Part shown: positions 8,767 to 15,155 of the stretch, piece by piece
How positions within the stretch are numbered: position 1 is the first letter of the stretch
Layout of the letters: each line of letters begins with the position of its first letter
Assembly: GCA_963535465.1 (NCBI GenBank)
Contig: CAUSWF010000014.1
Span: 1-16,620, forward strand
Direction of reading: 5' to 3'
Length of the DNA: 16,620 nt
Source of the DNA: CAUSWF01 sp963535465
Lineage (GTDB): Bacteria; Bacillota_I; Bacilli_A; RF39; UBA660
Notes under the pieces: generated by a model
The model's input: only the letters and a program-made list of their open reading frames with translations
The model's database searches: none
Told to the model about the DNA's origin: nothing
Program-made: the position numbers and the translations under genes

Positions 8767-9755
8767 TATTTTAATGTCTCCAACATTACAGCTTTAATTG
8801 TATGAAGTCTATTTTCTGCTTCTTCAAATACTCTTGAATGACTAGATTCAAATACTTCGTCTGTAACTTCCATTTCTTTTAATCCAAATTTTTCATAAAT
8901 TTCTTTACCAATCTTAGTATCGATATTATGGAATGATGGTAAGCAATGTAAGAATATAGCATCACTCTTAGCATTATTCATTACTTTCATATTAACTTGA
9001 TATGGAGAAAGTAATTTAATTCTTTCAGTCCATACTTCATCAGGTTCTCCCATAGATACCCAAACGTCAGTATATAACGCATCAGCATCTTTTGTTCCTT
9101 CCATAACATCTTCTGTCATAGTAATAGTTGCACCAGTCTTCTTAGCAATACCACGACAAGTATTAATTAACTCTTCTGTAGGCCATAATGCTTTTGGAGC
9201 ACAAACTGCAAAATGCATTCCTAACTTAGCACATACTACCATTAAACTATTACCAACATTATTTCTAGCATCTCCTAAGAATACTAACTTTCTTCCCTTA
9301 ACATCTCCAAATTCTTCTTGAACTGTTAATATATCTGCTAACATTTGTGTTGGATGGAATTCATTAGTTAAACCATTCCATACTGGTACTTTAGAATACT
9401 TAGCTAATTCCTCAACTATATCTTGAGCAAATCCTCTATATTCAATACCATCATACATTCCTGCAAGAACTCTAGCTGTATCAGCAATAGTTTCTTTCTT
9501 ACCAAGTTGTGAACCAGTTGGTCCAAGATAAGTTGCTCCCATTCCTAAATCAAATGCTCCCATTTCAAAAGCACATCTTGTTCTTGTTGAATCTTTTTCA
9601 AATATCATTGCGATATTTTTACCTTTAAGGTGCCTATGTGAAACACCTTCATGTTTTTGTTTTTTTAAAGTTGCTGCTACTTTTAGAAGATGTTCAATCT
9701 CTTCTGTAGTAAAATCAAGTAACTTTAAGAAGTCTCTGTTTTTTAAATCTACCAT
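8766..9755 (-). CDS. arcB: Ornithine carbamoyltransferase (catabolic)
   Basis: Splits citrulline with phosphate into ornithine and carbamoyl phosphate, the second step of the pathway. The frame stays open up to an ATG at 9789-9791, but the start is placed at ATG 9753-9755. That gives MVDLKNRDFLKLLDFT, the normal N-terminus of the family, and 329 aa, its usual length; the 12-residue extension would lie wholly inside arcA. Motifs: carbamoyl-phosphate site STRTR (56-60), HPTQ (134-137) and ornithine-site HCLPSFH (270-276). Catabolic rather than biosynthetic use is inferred from the operon, since anabolic OTC has the same motifs. It overlaps the arcA stop by seven bases and shares a base with arcC. 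Confidence 0.96.
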   Translation of the reverse strand: MVDLKNRDFLKLLDFTTEEIEHLLKVAATLKKQKHEGVSHRHLKGKNIAMIFEKDSTRTRCAFEMGAFDLGMGATYLGPTGSQLGKKETIADTARVLAGMYDGIEYRGFAQDIVEELAKYSKVPVWNGLTNEFHPTQMLADILTVQEEFGDVKGRKLVFLGDARNNVGNSLMVVCAKLGMHFAVCAPKALWPTEELINTCRGIAKKTGATITMTEDVMEGTKDADALYTDVWVSMGEPDEVWTERIKLLSPYQVNMKVMNNAKSDAIFLHCLPSFHNIDTKIGKEIYEKFGLKEMEVTDEVFESSHSRVFEEAENRLHTIKAVMLETLK

Positions 9756-10987
9756 TCTACATCGTCCCTTACTAAAGGCATTGACATACATCTTGGGCCT
9801 CCACGTCCACGACCTAACTCAGCACCTTCTATTTCTATAACTTCTAATCCTGCTTTCTTTAATGCAGCATTTGTAACATCGTTTCTTGAATAAACTACAA
9901 CTACTCCTGGAGCAATACATAATGTATTAGAACCATCATTCCATTGTTCTCTCTCAGCAGCAATCTTATCTCCACCACCACAAGGTATTAAAGTAACCTT
10001 ATGATTCAAATATTTACCTAAAATATTTTCTAAGCTATCTTCTATTTTCTTAACACTAACAGCATCATCATGACTTCCTTTAGTAACCTCAAACACTTCT
10101 AAAGTCTTCATAATTTCTGGATGATATGTAAATGTATACTTATCAATTTGTGTAAATACTGTATCTAAGTGCATAAATGCACGACTAACCGGAATATTAA
10201 ATGCTAAAACTGTATCTATCTTACAAGTAGCATCATTAAAGAAATTCTTAGCAACTTGGTCAATAGCAGCAGTCCCAGTTCTTTGACTAATACCAATTGC
10301 AACAAGATGTTCATTAATATTTAATACATCTCCACCTTCAATTCTCCAATTATAACTTCTATTATAATATTTAGGAGTATCCTTATATTCTGGATGATAT
10401 TTAAATATATATTCTGCAAAAATACATTCTCTATTTCTTGTTTCTGAATACATATGATTTAAATTAATTCCTGTACCTACAGAAGCAAAGTTATCTCTAG
10501 TGAAATATAAGTTTGGCATAGGTTTAGCAATAAATCTATCTGGATCATCACATAAATCTACTAAACTCTTTTCATTATTTCTTTCAGATTTAGGTAATTC
10601 TGATAATTGAATGCCAGCCATTAACTTAAGTACTAATTTCTTTGGATCTTTTATTTGATCTAAATAATTATAAGTCATCTCTTGATATTTAGCAGTATCA
10701 ATTCCTGCCTCAACTATAAATTGTTTTAGAAATTTACTTCTAACTTCATCACTTCCTCCTAGTACATCAGCAACTAAATCTTCTAAATATACTACTTGGA
10801 CTCCATTTGCAGCTAGTGCTCTAGCAAAAGCATCATGCTCCTTTTGAGCATTTGGTAAAAATGGAATATCATCGAAAAGTAACTCACTCAAAGTATCAGG
10901 TGTTAAGTTTAATAATTCATTACCTGGTCTATGAAGTAATACTTTCCTAAGAGTTCCAATTTCACTCGTAACATGAATATTACTCAT
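9749..10987 (-). CDS. arcA: Arginine deiminase
   Basis: Hydrolyses arginine to citrulline and ammonia, the first step of the ADI pathway, in the cytoplasm. The 412-aa length is standard. The pentein-fold catalytic and binding motifs are all visible: FTRD (162-165), EGGD (217-220), HLD (273-275) and the nucleophile Cys400 in GRGGPRCMSMP. Start: ATG 10985-10987, which gives the expected MSNIHVTSEIGTLRKVLLHRP-like beginning, with AAAGGAAG about 10 bases upstream. It is the first gene of the operon and has its own promoter (11042-11070) and a 48-base leader with a hairpin at its 5' end. No arginine regulator (ArgR/ArcR) is encoded in this window. Confidence 0.98.
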   Translation of the reverse strand: MSNIHVTSEIGTLRKVLLHRPGNELLNLTPDTLSELLFDDIPFLPNAQKEHDAFARALAANGVQVVYLEDLVADVLGGSDEVRSKFLKQFIVEAGIDTAKYQEMTYNYLDQIKDPKKLVLKLMAGIQLSELPKSERNNEKSLVDLCDDPDRFIAKPMPNLYFTRDNFASVGTGINLNHMYSETRNRECIFAEYIFKYHPEYKDTPKYYNRSYNWRIEGGDVLNINEHLVAIGISQRTGTAAIDQVAKNFFNDATCKIDTVLAFNIPVSRAFMHLDTVFTQIDKYTFTYHPEIMKTLEVFEVTKGSHDDAVSVKKIEDSLENILGKYLNHKVTLIPCGGGDKIAAEREQWNDGSNTLCIAPGVVVVYSRNDVTNAALKKAGLEVIEIEGAELGRGRGGPRCMSMPLVRDDVEW

Positions 10988-11009
10988 TAATCTATTCTTC
11001 CTTTCTCTA

Positions 11010-11033
11010 ATAATAGCATAGCTCCGCTATTAT
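11010..11033 (-). promoter_or_regulatory. 5'-terminal stem-loop in the arcA leader
   Basis: ATAATAGC (minus strand from 11033) pairs perfectly over 8 bp with GCTATTAT, enclosing an 8-base loop. The predicted transcription start is near 11034-11035, so the hairpin occupies the extreme 5' end of the message. It leaves the AAAGGAAG ribosome site free and has no U-tract, so it is not a terminator. Two roles fit: a 5' mRNA stabiliser or an RNA-level regulatory element. The structure is seen; the role is inferred. Confidence 0.6.
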
Positions 11034-11041
11034 CTAAATTT

Positions 11042-11070
11042 ATTATAGCAACCTCCTAACTTTTATACAA
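11042..11070 (-). promoter_or_regulatory. Promoter of the arginine deiminase operon
   Basis: Minus strand: -35 TTGTAT (11065-11070), exact 17-base spacer, extended -10 TGCTATAAT (-10 hexamer 11042-11047). The spacer contains AGGAGG, a chance ribosome-site look-alike that is not transcribed from this start. Confidence 0.8.
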
Positions 11071-11080
11071 GAATAAAAGA

Positions 11081-11107
11081 AAAAAACAGGAAAAATTCCT
11101 ATTTTTT
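11081..11107 (-). terminator. Terminator after the DegV-like gene
   Basis: On the minus strand A-tract, AGGAA-TTT-TTCCT, then a U-tract (TTTTTTTCTTTT). The inner stem is 5 bp (11088-11092 with 11096-11100). A further 6 A-T pairs form outside one mismatch. It overlaps the stop codon of the gene. Confidence 0.75.
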
Positions 11108-11911
11108 CAAAATCTTATCAGCAAAATTCTTCTTAACGACAGCAATACTAAAATATCTATCTTTTATTCTATCATTATATGCAAAACTTGGTTTACTAAC
11201 AACAATCTTATAAAAGTATCCTAACCCTTCTACATATTTAACTATCTCACTAACATCTTTATCACTACATATAGCAAATCTACTTCTTTCATATTTTTCT
11301 ATATTATCACTAGATAAAAATCTCTTAACAAAAGATAAATCACTTCTACATAAATTAAAATTTAAATAATTAAAAATAAGTTCACCATCATATATACTAT
11401 CATAATCAACTCTTTGTTTTAATGAGAATAAATCACTAATATTTTTTATTATTCCATCATAAAATATATACCCATTATCATCTATTAATTCACAACAAAC
11501 AATTCTTCTACTAATACCACCAATTACTTCTTTTTTATGATTATTAACTATATCAAATGCACTATCAAGTAATAAACTACCTCCAGCACCACCTAACTTA
11601 GTATCCATAACATATACTCTATTCTTATGATTTCGAAAATATTTAGAAGCTTCTACCGCAGCATCGTAATATGTAGGCCAACATCCACTACTGCAAGATA
11701 AATGATATACATTACCCTTATCTATTAATTTATCCCACTTCTCAATATAATCAGTATATCTAGCATGAGCACATTCTATATTTTTATCACCGTTTAATCT
11801 CCTATCATAATCATCATATACTTGACTATCATCAAGAGAAATAATTTTAGCTTTAACTACCCCACTCATATCAACAGGATTTAACATAGAATCATATGTA
11901 ATATTTTTCAT
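11099..11911 (-). CDS. DegV-like protein (putative fatty-acid-binding), 270 aa
   Basis: DegV-family proteins bind a fatty acid; many act as FakB subunits that present fatty acids to a kinase. Seen here: SCSSGCWPTYYDAA (72-85), matching the family's SSG-x-x-x-TY loop, and VYVMDTKLGGAGGSLLLDSA (99-118), matching the family's V-(I/M)-D-(S/T)-x-x-x-(S/G)-x-G strand-turn. Length is near the usual 280. The N-terminus lacks the standard ITDSxxDL opening, so it is a divergent member and fatty-acid binding is unproven. The frame extends to an ATG at 11930-11932, but that ATG touches the -10 box; the internal ATG 11909-11911 has GAGGTGGG (11917-11924) at correct spacing, giving MKNITYDSM. It is transcribed alone, with promoter and terminator on both sides. 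Confidence 0.75.
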   Translation of the reverse strand: MKNITYDSMLNPVDMSGVVKAKIISLDDSQVYDDYDRRLNGDKNIECAHARYTDYIEKWDKLIDKGNVYHLSCSSGCWPTYYDAAVEASKYFRNHKNRVYVMDTKLGGAGGSLLLDSAFDIVNNHKKEVIGGISRRIVCCELIDDNGYIFYDGIIKNISDLFSLKQRVDYDSIYDGELIFNYLNFNLCRSDLSFVKRFLSSDNIEKYERSRFAICSDKDVSEIVKYVEGLGYFYKIVVSKPSFAYNDRIKDRYFSIAVVKKNFADKILKK

Positions 11912-11932
11912 ACTAACCCACCTCGTTGCCAT

Positions 11933-11961
11933 ATTATACTACATTCACTTAATTTTATCAA
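11933..11961 (-). promoter_or_regulatory. Promoter of the DegV-like gene
   Basis: Minus strand: -35 TTGATA (11956-11961), 17-base spacer, -10 TATAAT (11933-11938). The -35 lies inside the last codons of the preceding 120-aa gene. The predicted start near 11926 excludes the first in-frame ATG and sets the true start at 11911. Confidence 0.85.
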
Positions 11962-12307
11962 CTAAATTAAAAACTTTATCTTTATTATCACTAAATATAA
12001 ATATAATATATTTACCTCTAACAGTATAATATAAATAATTATTATTTTCTTTATACACTTTATCTATATATTTACTCCATAACTTAATAGTATCATTAGA
12101 ATCTTTATTATTATTAAACTCATATATATATAAATTATCACTAGAATATAACTTATTATATTTAACCATTCCACTAACCCTAACTCTACTAATAGATAAA
12201 TTACTACTAAATAAATTATATACATCTCTACTAACTCTAGTAGATATAATTATATATATATAACTAACAATAAATAATAAACTGATTATAATAATTCTCT
12301 TCTTCAT
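11945..12307 (-). CDS. Small membrane-anchored hypothetical protein, 120 aa
   Basis: Not recognised. ATG 12305-12307 gives MKKRIIIISLLFIVSYIYII, one N-terminal membrane segment (about 4-22) after two Lys and an Arg, with the remaining ~100 residues probably outside. The outer part is rich in Tyr, Asn, Ser and Asp (IYEFNNNKDSND, YKENNNYLYYTVRGKYIIF) and looks like a small beta-rich domain. There is no lipobox Cys. A TTG at 12332-12334 would extend the frame by nine residues, but it lies within an upstream terminator stem and before the -10 box, so it is rejected. No Shine-Dalgarno precedes the ATG, and the message appears leaderless. No terminator separates it from the DegV-like gene. Confidence 0.75.
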   Translation of the reverse strand: MKKRIIIISLLFIVSYIYIIISTRVSRDVYNLFSSNLSISRVRVSGMVKYNKLYSSDNLYIYEFNNNKDSNDTIKLWSKYIDKVYKENNNYLYYTVRGKYIIFIFSDNKDKVFNLVDKIK

Positions 12308-12314
12308 AATAAAA

Positions 12315-12320
12315 ATTATA
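12315..12320 (-). promoter_or_regulatory. Extended -10 placed to give a leaderless mRNA
   Basis: Minus-strand TGTTATAAT; the hexamer ends only 7 bases before the ATG of the 120-aa gene, so the predicted start is at or within two bases of the ATG. It follows directly after a terminator. Confidence 0.6.
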
Positions 12321-12324
12321 ACAT

Positions 12325-12349
12325 AAAAGGACAAGTATTACACTTGCCC
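12325..12349 (-). terminator. Intrinsic terminator
   Basis: On the minus strand GGGCAAGT-GTAAT-ACTTGTCC followed by TTTTATG: 8 bp with one G-T pair (12329-12336 with 12342-12349). It ends the transcript coming from the DUF4236 gene or from the short ORF at 12408-12419. Confidence 0.75.
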
Positions 12350-12407
12350 ATATATTGTAGAGAGTTTTGAAAAACTTATTTTCTTATTTTACATTGTGCT
12401 TATAATT

Positions 12408-12434
12408 TTATAACTTCATATATCATCTCCTTAC
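12408..12434 (-). other. Strong ribosome site with a three-codon ORF (relic or minimal ORF)
   Basis: On the minus strand TAAGGAGA (12427-12434) precedes ATG 12417-12419, but the frame is only Met-Lys-Leu-stop (12408-12419). Neither other frame opens it beyond a few codons. It sits 84 bases after the DUF4236 stop and about 60 bases before a terminator. It could be the 5' stub of a lost gene or a genuinely minimal ORF in the operon's 3' region. The remainder of 12350-12492 shows only the A+T palindrome ATTAATATATTAAT near 12449-12462. Confidence 0.4.
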
Positions 12435-12492
12435 AACAATAATATTAATATATTAATGTGTAAGTTATTTGATAAAAATATGTGAAATTATG

Positions 12493-12687
12493 TTATTTCT
12501 TTTTCTTACTCTCATCTACATAAGAAATACCAGTACCAGGAATACTAATAGTCTTCCTAATTTTACCATTAGCACTTCTACCTATTCTAAATCCCTTAAA
12601 ACCCCAAGAAAAACCTGCTCCTGACTTACCTAAATTAATATTAATACCAAAAGGTAATCTAATTGTCTTTCTAAATCTTAAACCCAT
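12493..12687 (-). CDS. DUF4236-domain protein, 64 aa
   Basis: A short, very basic protein. MGLRFRKTIRL with Arg4/Arg6, INLGKSGAGFSWG (17-29) and SIPGTGISY (48-56) match the DUF4236 consensus (RFRK..., NL(S/G)KSG..., (I/V)PGTG(L/I)SY), a small glycine-rich beta domain found at the N-terminus of longer proteins or alone. The biochemical role is unknown. It ends in a KKKK tail. The ATG shares one base with the stop of the 155-aa gene (TAATG), so the two are co-translated and probably functionally linked. Confidence 0.85.
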   Translation of the reverse strand: MGLRFRKTIRLPFGININLGKSGAGFSWGFKGFRIGRSANGKIRKTISIPGTGISYVDESKKKK

Positions 12688-13154
12688 TATTTCACTCTCC
12701 TAACTACATTCTTTTCAATTGATTTTAGTACAGTATCAAAATTATCATCACCCTTAACTGTGATCATACGAGTACCAATATCCCCATCAATATCTCTATA
12801 TGCTTCAGTAACAATAACATCATCAAATAAATTAAAGAAATCCTGATAATTACAAATATTATCATATAAACTACTACTAATACATAAAGGAACTACTACA
12901 GTACAAAACCCCTTATATTTAGCCCAATCATCATATCCTGCAACACCATTCATCGTAACAATAACATTCTTATAATCAACTAAAGATGCTACTAAACTAT
13001 TCGCAGAATCTCTACTAATAACACCATCTAAAGATACATTATTATTTACACAATAATCTCTTAAATATAAACTATGTAAACTATCTTCATAAGGTTTACC
13101 GTAAAAATCCACCTTATCTTCATAAAATATCGTTAATTTTCTAATATCATACAT
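12687..13154 (-). CDS. Hypothetical protein, 155 aa, partner of the DUF4236 gene
   Basis: Not recognised. ATG 13152-13154 with GGTGAT just upstream. Predicted soluble alpha/beta: a first strand (KLTIFYED), a helix with paired Tyr/Leu (SLHSLYLRDYC), strands NVIVTMNG and CTVVVPL, a helix (SLYDNICNYQDFFNLF), then DDVIVTEAYRD and a final strand RMITVKG. The repeated strand-helix pattern suggests a small Rossmann-like or nuclease-like fold, but no catalytic motif stands out. It forms a two-gene unit with DUF4236 (one-base overlap) and is transcribed divergently from the small membrane protein at 13222-13539, with overlapping promoter elements. Confidence 0.8.
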   Translation of the reverse strand: MYDIRKLTIFYEDKVDFYGKPYEDSLHSLYLRDYCVNNNVSLDGVISRDSANSLVASLVDYKNVIVTMNGVAGYDDWAKYKGFCTVVVPLCISSSLYDNICNYQDFFNLFDDVIVTEAYRDIDGDIGTRMITVKGDDNFDTVLKSIEKNVVRRVK

Positions 13155-13169
13155 ACTATCACCATATAA

Positions 13170-13202
13170 ATTATATCATTAATTTTAACTTTATGGTATA
13201 AT
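13170..13202. promoter_or_regulatory. Overlapping divergent promoters
   Basis: Two extended -10 elements point away from each other in a 67-base gap: TGATATAAT on the minus strand (hexamer 13170-13175) for the 155-aa/DUF4236 pair, and TGGTATAAT on the plus strand (hexamer 13197-13202) for the small membrane protein. At normal spacing, the -35 region of each falls on the other's -10, so polymerase can probably occupy only one at a time. Neither has a recognisable -35. Confidence 0.65.
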
Positions 13203-13221
13203 ATGCTTATCAGGAGGATTT

Positions 13222-13539
13222 ATGGGCGATATAAACAATTTAGAAATTAACTATAATACAGTAAAAAAAGCAGAAAAGAAGTATAAATTAGTAAAAGCAT
13301 TAAATGATTATTCTAAATATGGACTACCTATCGGATTAGCCATACTAGTATCTACATCAGTAAATACACTACTAGGAAATGCTTCAAATAATATCATAAC
13401 TGCATCAGGAGTATTAATAACACTATCATCAAGTGTATTGTATAATAGATATAATGATTTAGAACAAATTACTAAAGAAGATTTTGAAAGTAAAAAAGAG
13501 CTACTAGAACAAAAAGTATTAACAAAAGAAAAGGCCTAA
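13222..13539 (+). CDS. Small two-helix membrane protein, 105 aa
   Basis: Not recognised. ATG 13222-13224 has a near-perfect AGGAGG site (13212-13217). The N-terminal 30 residues are charged and helical, then two membrane segments (about 33-51, GLPIGLAILVSTS..., and 56-74, NNIITASGVLITLSSSV) are separated by a 4-5-residue turn, so it is a helical hairpin with both ends on the same side, probably cytoplasmic. The last 30 residues are a charged helix (Glu/Lys-rich, coiled-coil-like). It is the only intact plus-strand gene and diverges from the 155-aa gene. The stop codon lies in the loop of its terminator. Confidence 0.85.
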   Translation: MGDINNLEINYNTVKKAEKKYKLVKALNDYSKYGLPIGLAILVSTSVNTLLGNASNNIITASGVLITLSSSVLYNRYNDLEQITKEDFESKKELLEQKVLTKEKA

Positions 13540-13550
13540 GCCTTTTTTAT
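13529..13550. terminator. Bidirectional intrinsic terminator containing two stop codons
   Basis: AAAAGGC-CTAA-GCCTTTT (13529-13535 with 13540-13546), followed on the plus strand by further T and on the minus strand by TTTTCTTTT after the stem. The plus-strand gene stops at 13537-13539 in the loop. The convergent peptidase gene stops at 13547-13549 at the stem base. Confidence 0.9.
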
Positions 13551-14197
13551 TTTATAATAATACTTCTCTTACCAACACTATTATATATATAGTTTATCCT
13601 ATCATTAGAAATAACCCAACTAGTAACACCATCACTATGTCTCCAAGGATCTATCAAATAATGTTCTAAAGTAATCTTGTTATATCCAGCAAGCAAATAA
13701 ACATGTAAATTAGATGGAATACCTTTATTAATAGGATCTTTCAAACCACTAGTAAGATATATAACTATAGGATTACCTTTATCAAGTTCTTTATCTAACT
13801 CTAATATACTATAACCAGTAGAATCAACTACATCACAATTACAATAACTCTTACCAAAACTAGCTAAAGCATTACTATCTATCCAATGTAATTTATCACT
13901 AGGATAAATATCTCTAATAGAATATATAAAACCCTTACTAGGATCATCACTCTTAGGAACACTATCACTAATATCAAAAATATCCTTATCAAGAACATAA
14001 CCCTTATAATGTAAACCCATTAATAAAGATGTCACCTCACATGCATTATAAAGTTTATTATCATTTTGACTAAGATATTCAATATCTAATTTCTTCCAAG
14101 CATGTAATACCAACTTACTATAAATGTACTTGCTTAAAATAATAATACTAAATACAATAATAAAACTACTAGCAATAATTAATAATCTCTTCTTCAT
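13547..14197 (-). CDS. Membrane-anchored C39-like cysteine peptidase, 216 aa
   Basis: The papain-like C39 layout is visible: catalytic Cys53 in NACEVTSLLM, His165 in SNLHVYLLAGY and Asp183 in YLIDPW, the order and spacing found in stand-alone C39-like (YvpB-type) proteins. Residues 4-30 form one N-terminal membrane segment without a lipobox, so the catalytic domain lies outside the cell. There is no ABC-exporter or GG-leader partner nearby, so a bacteriocin-processing role has no support; cell-wall or general extracellular proteolysis is more likely, but the substrate is unknown. ATG 14195-14197 is preceded by GGGTGA (14201-14206), which lies at the very start of the predicted message. It has its own promoter and terminator. 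Confidence 0.85.
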   Translation of the reverse strand: MKKRLLIIASSFIIVFSIIILSKYIYSKLVLHAWKKLDIEYLSQNDNKLYNACEVTSLLMGLHYKGYVLDKDIFDISDSVPKSDDPSKGFIYSIRDIYPSDKLHWIDSNALASFGKSYCNCDVVDSTGYSILELDKELDKGNPIVIYLTSGLKDPINKGIPSNLHVYLLAGYNKITLEHYLIDPWRHSDGVTSWVISNDRINYIYNSVGKRSIIIK

Positions 14198-14212
14198 AAT
14201 TCACCCAATACT

Positions 14213-14218
14213 ATTATA
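14213..14218 (-). promoter_or_regulatory. -10 element of the C39-like peptidase gene
   Basis: Minus-strand TATAAT in TTGTATAAT. The predicted start near 14206-14207 gives a leader of about 10 bases that begins with the ribosome site GGGTGA. Confidence 0.6.
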
Positions 14219-14220
14219 CA

Positions 14221-14246
14221 ATTAAAAGATATCATAAGATATCTTT
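14221..14246 (-). terminator. Intrinsic terminator of the SWIM gene
   Basis: On the minus strand AAAGATATC-TTAT-GATATCTTTT: a 9-bp perfect stem (14225-14233 with 14238-14246) with a short U-run. It overlaps the stop codon at 14245-14247. Confidence 0.75.
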
Positions 14247-15087
14247 ATTTAATACTAAGTATTGCATCTTCTAAATATACATTATCATAATAACTATTTT
14301 TTTCTAAGATTCCTATCCATGCTAATAATAAATCTTTAGCATCCTCATCGCCTTTTCTATAAATTATTCTTAGATACATTCCAATTGTTGCGAAATAATC
14401 TACTAGGATATCCATAGTATTTAGTTCATGTAATGCTCCAACCAAAGCTCTTATAATATTTAAAGCTTCAACATATATAGGCCTATTCATCATTTTCTTA
14501 CATAATTCCATATAATCAGTTAAAGAAAATTTTTTTAATACAATAGAATTATAAATTCTATTAAAATAATATTCATATGATTGTATAGGTAAATATGAAC
14601 AAAATTTTTCTCTAATATTATCTCCATCTAACAAAAAGTTGTCATCTGAAAAATCCATTAAAAATTTCTTAATATCTTCCGCAGGAATTGTACCAATTAA
14701 TTCACTAATAGTTATATCATTTTTAGGAACATATTCTTTTAATTTAACTACTTCATATTTATGATTTTTTATCGCAAGTAATACTGCTACTTCATGTTTA
14801 CAAGGAAAATCATATGGACAATCACACCTCTTCGTAATAAACCCACCTTCTAAATCAATATCTATTTCAACATCATATAAATCATTACCCTCTACAGAAG
14901 CAATAAATTTATTATCAGCATTAATAACAGATACTACATTACCATCATCATAATATTCTCTACCTCTTTTTAATATCTGATACTCAAAAGACTCTAACTC
15001 TTCATCAATTAACTCATCAATATCATATAACTTATTTTTAATTATAAAACCAGTATTATCATCTTTCTTCTCAATATTAAAAATCAT
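14245..15087 (-). CDS. SWIM zinc-finger domain protein, 280 aa
   Basis: Residues about 66-105 contain a SWIM zinc finger: Cys88-x-Cys90-x5-Cys96-x-His98 in RCDCPYDFPCKHEVA. This domain binds DNA or protein and is common in bacteria as a short protein next to, or fused to, SNF2-type helicases. The N-terminal part (EYQILKRGREYYDDGNVVSV) is the usual lead-in to this domain. The remaining ~175 residues are helical (LCKKMMNRPIYVEALNIIRAL) and resemble the helical tails of SWIM proteins. No SNF2 helicase is present in this window, so it stands alone here. ATG 15085-15087 has GAGGTGAT upstream. It is monocistronic, with promoter and terminator on either side. Confidence 0.88.
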   Translation of the reverse strand: MIFNIEKKDDNTGFIIKNKLYDIDELIDEELESFEYQILKRGREYYDDGNVVSVINADNKFIASVEGNDLYDVEIDIDLEGGFITKRCDCPYDFPCKHEVAVLLAIKNHKYEVVKLKEYVPKNDITISELIGTIPAEDIKKFLMDFSDDNFLLDGDNIREKFCSYLPIQSYEYYFNRIYNSIVLKKFSLTDYMELCKKMMNRPIYVEALNIIRALVGALHELNTMDILVDYFATIGMYLRIIYRKGDEDAKDLLLAWIGILEKNSYYDNVYLEDAILSIK

Positions 15088-15104
15088 ACTATCACCTCAC
15101 CCAT

Positions 15105-15110
15105 ATTATA
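15105..15110 (-). promoter_or_regulatory. Extended -10 of the SWIM gene
   Basis: Minus-strand TGATATAAT. The predicted start near 15098 gives a leader of about 11 bases covering GAGGTGAT. No -35 is seen at 17 bases. Confidence 0.6.
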
Positions 15111-15116
15111 TCACTA

Positions 15117-15155
15117 ACAACTAAAAATAGAACTTTTATTCTTAAAGTTCTATTT
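15117..15155 (-). terminator. Intrinsic terminator after a broken small gene
   Basis: A 12-bp perfect stem (15125-15136 with 15144-15155) with a 7-base loop. On the minus strand it is followed by TTAGTTGTTAG, with a short T-run within the stem end. It covers the stop codon at 15150-15152. Confidence 0.65.

Noticed and set aside
9756..9791. Twelve-residue N-terminal extension of ornithine carbamoyltransferase
   Set aside because: It lies entirely in arcA codons and is absent from the family; the start at 9755 gives the normal N-terminus and length.
11010..11033. ArgR operator or transcription attenuator upstream of arcA
   Set aside because: The inverted repeat does not resemble an ARG box, and it has no U-tract or alternative terminator stem; a simple leader hairpin is all that can be supported.
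11912..11932. Upstream ATG as the start of the DegV-like protein
   Set aside because: It touches the -10 box and lies before the predicted transcription start; the internal ATG has a correctly spaced GAGGTGGG.
12449..12462. A+T palindrome ATTAATATATTAAT as an operator
   Set aside because: Palindromes of A and T are expected by chance at this composition, and there is no promoter or second copy to support it.
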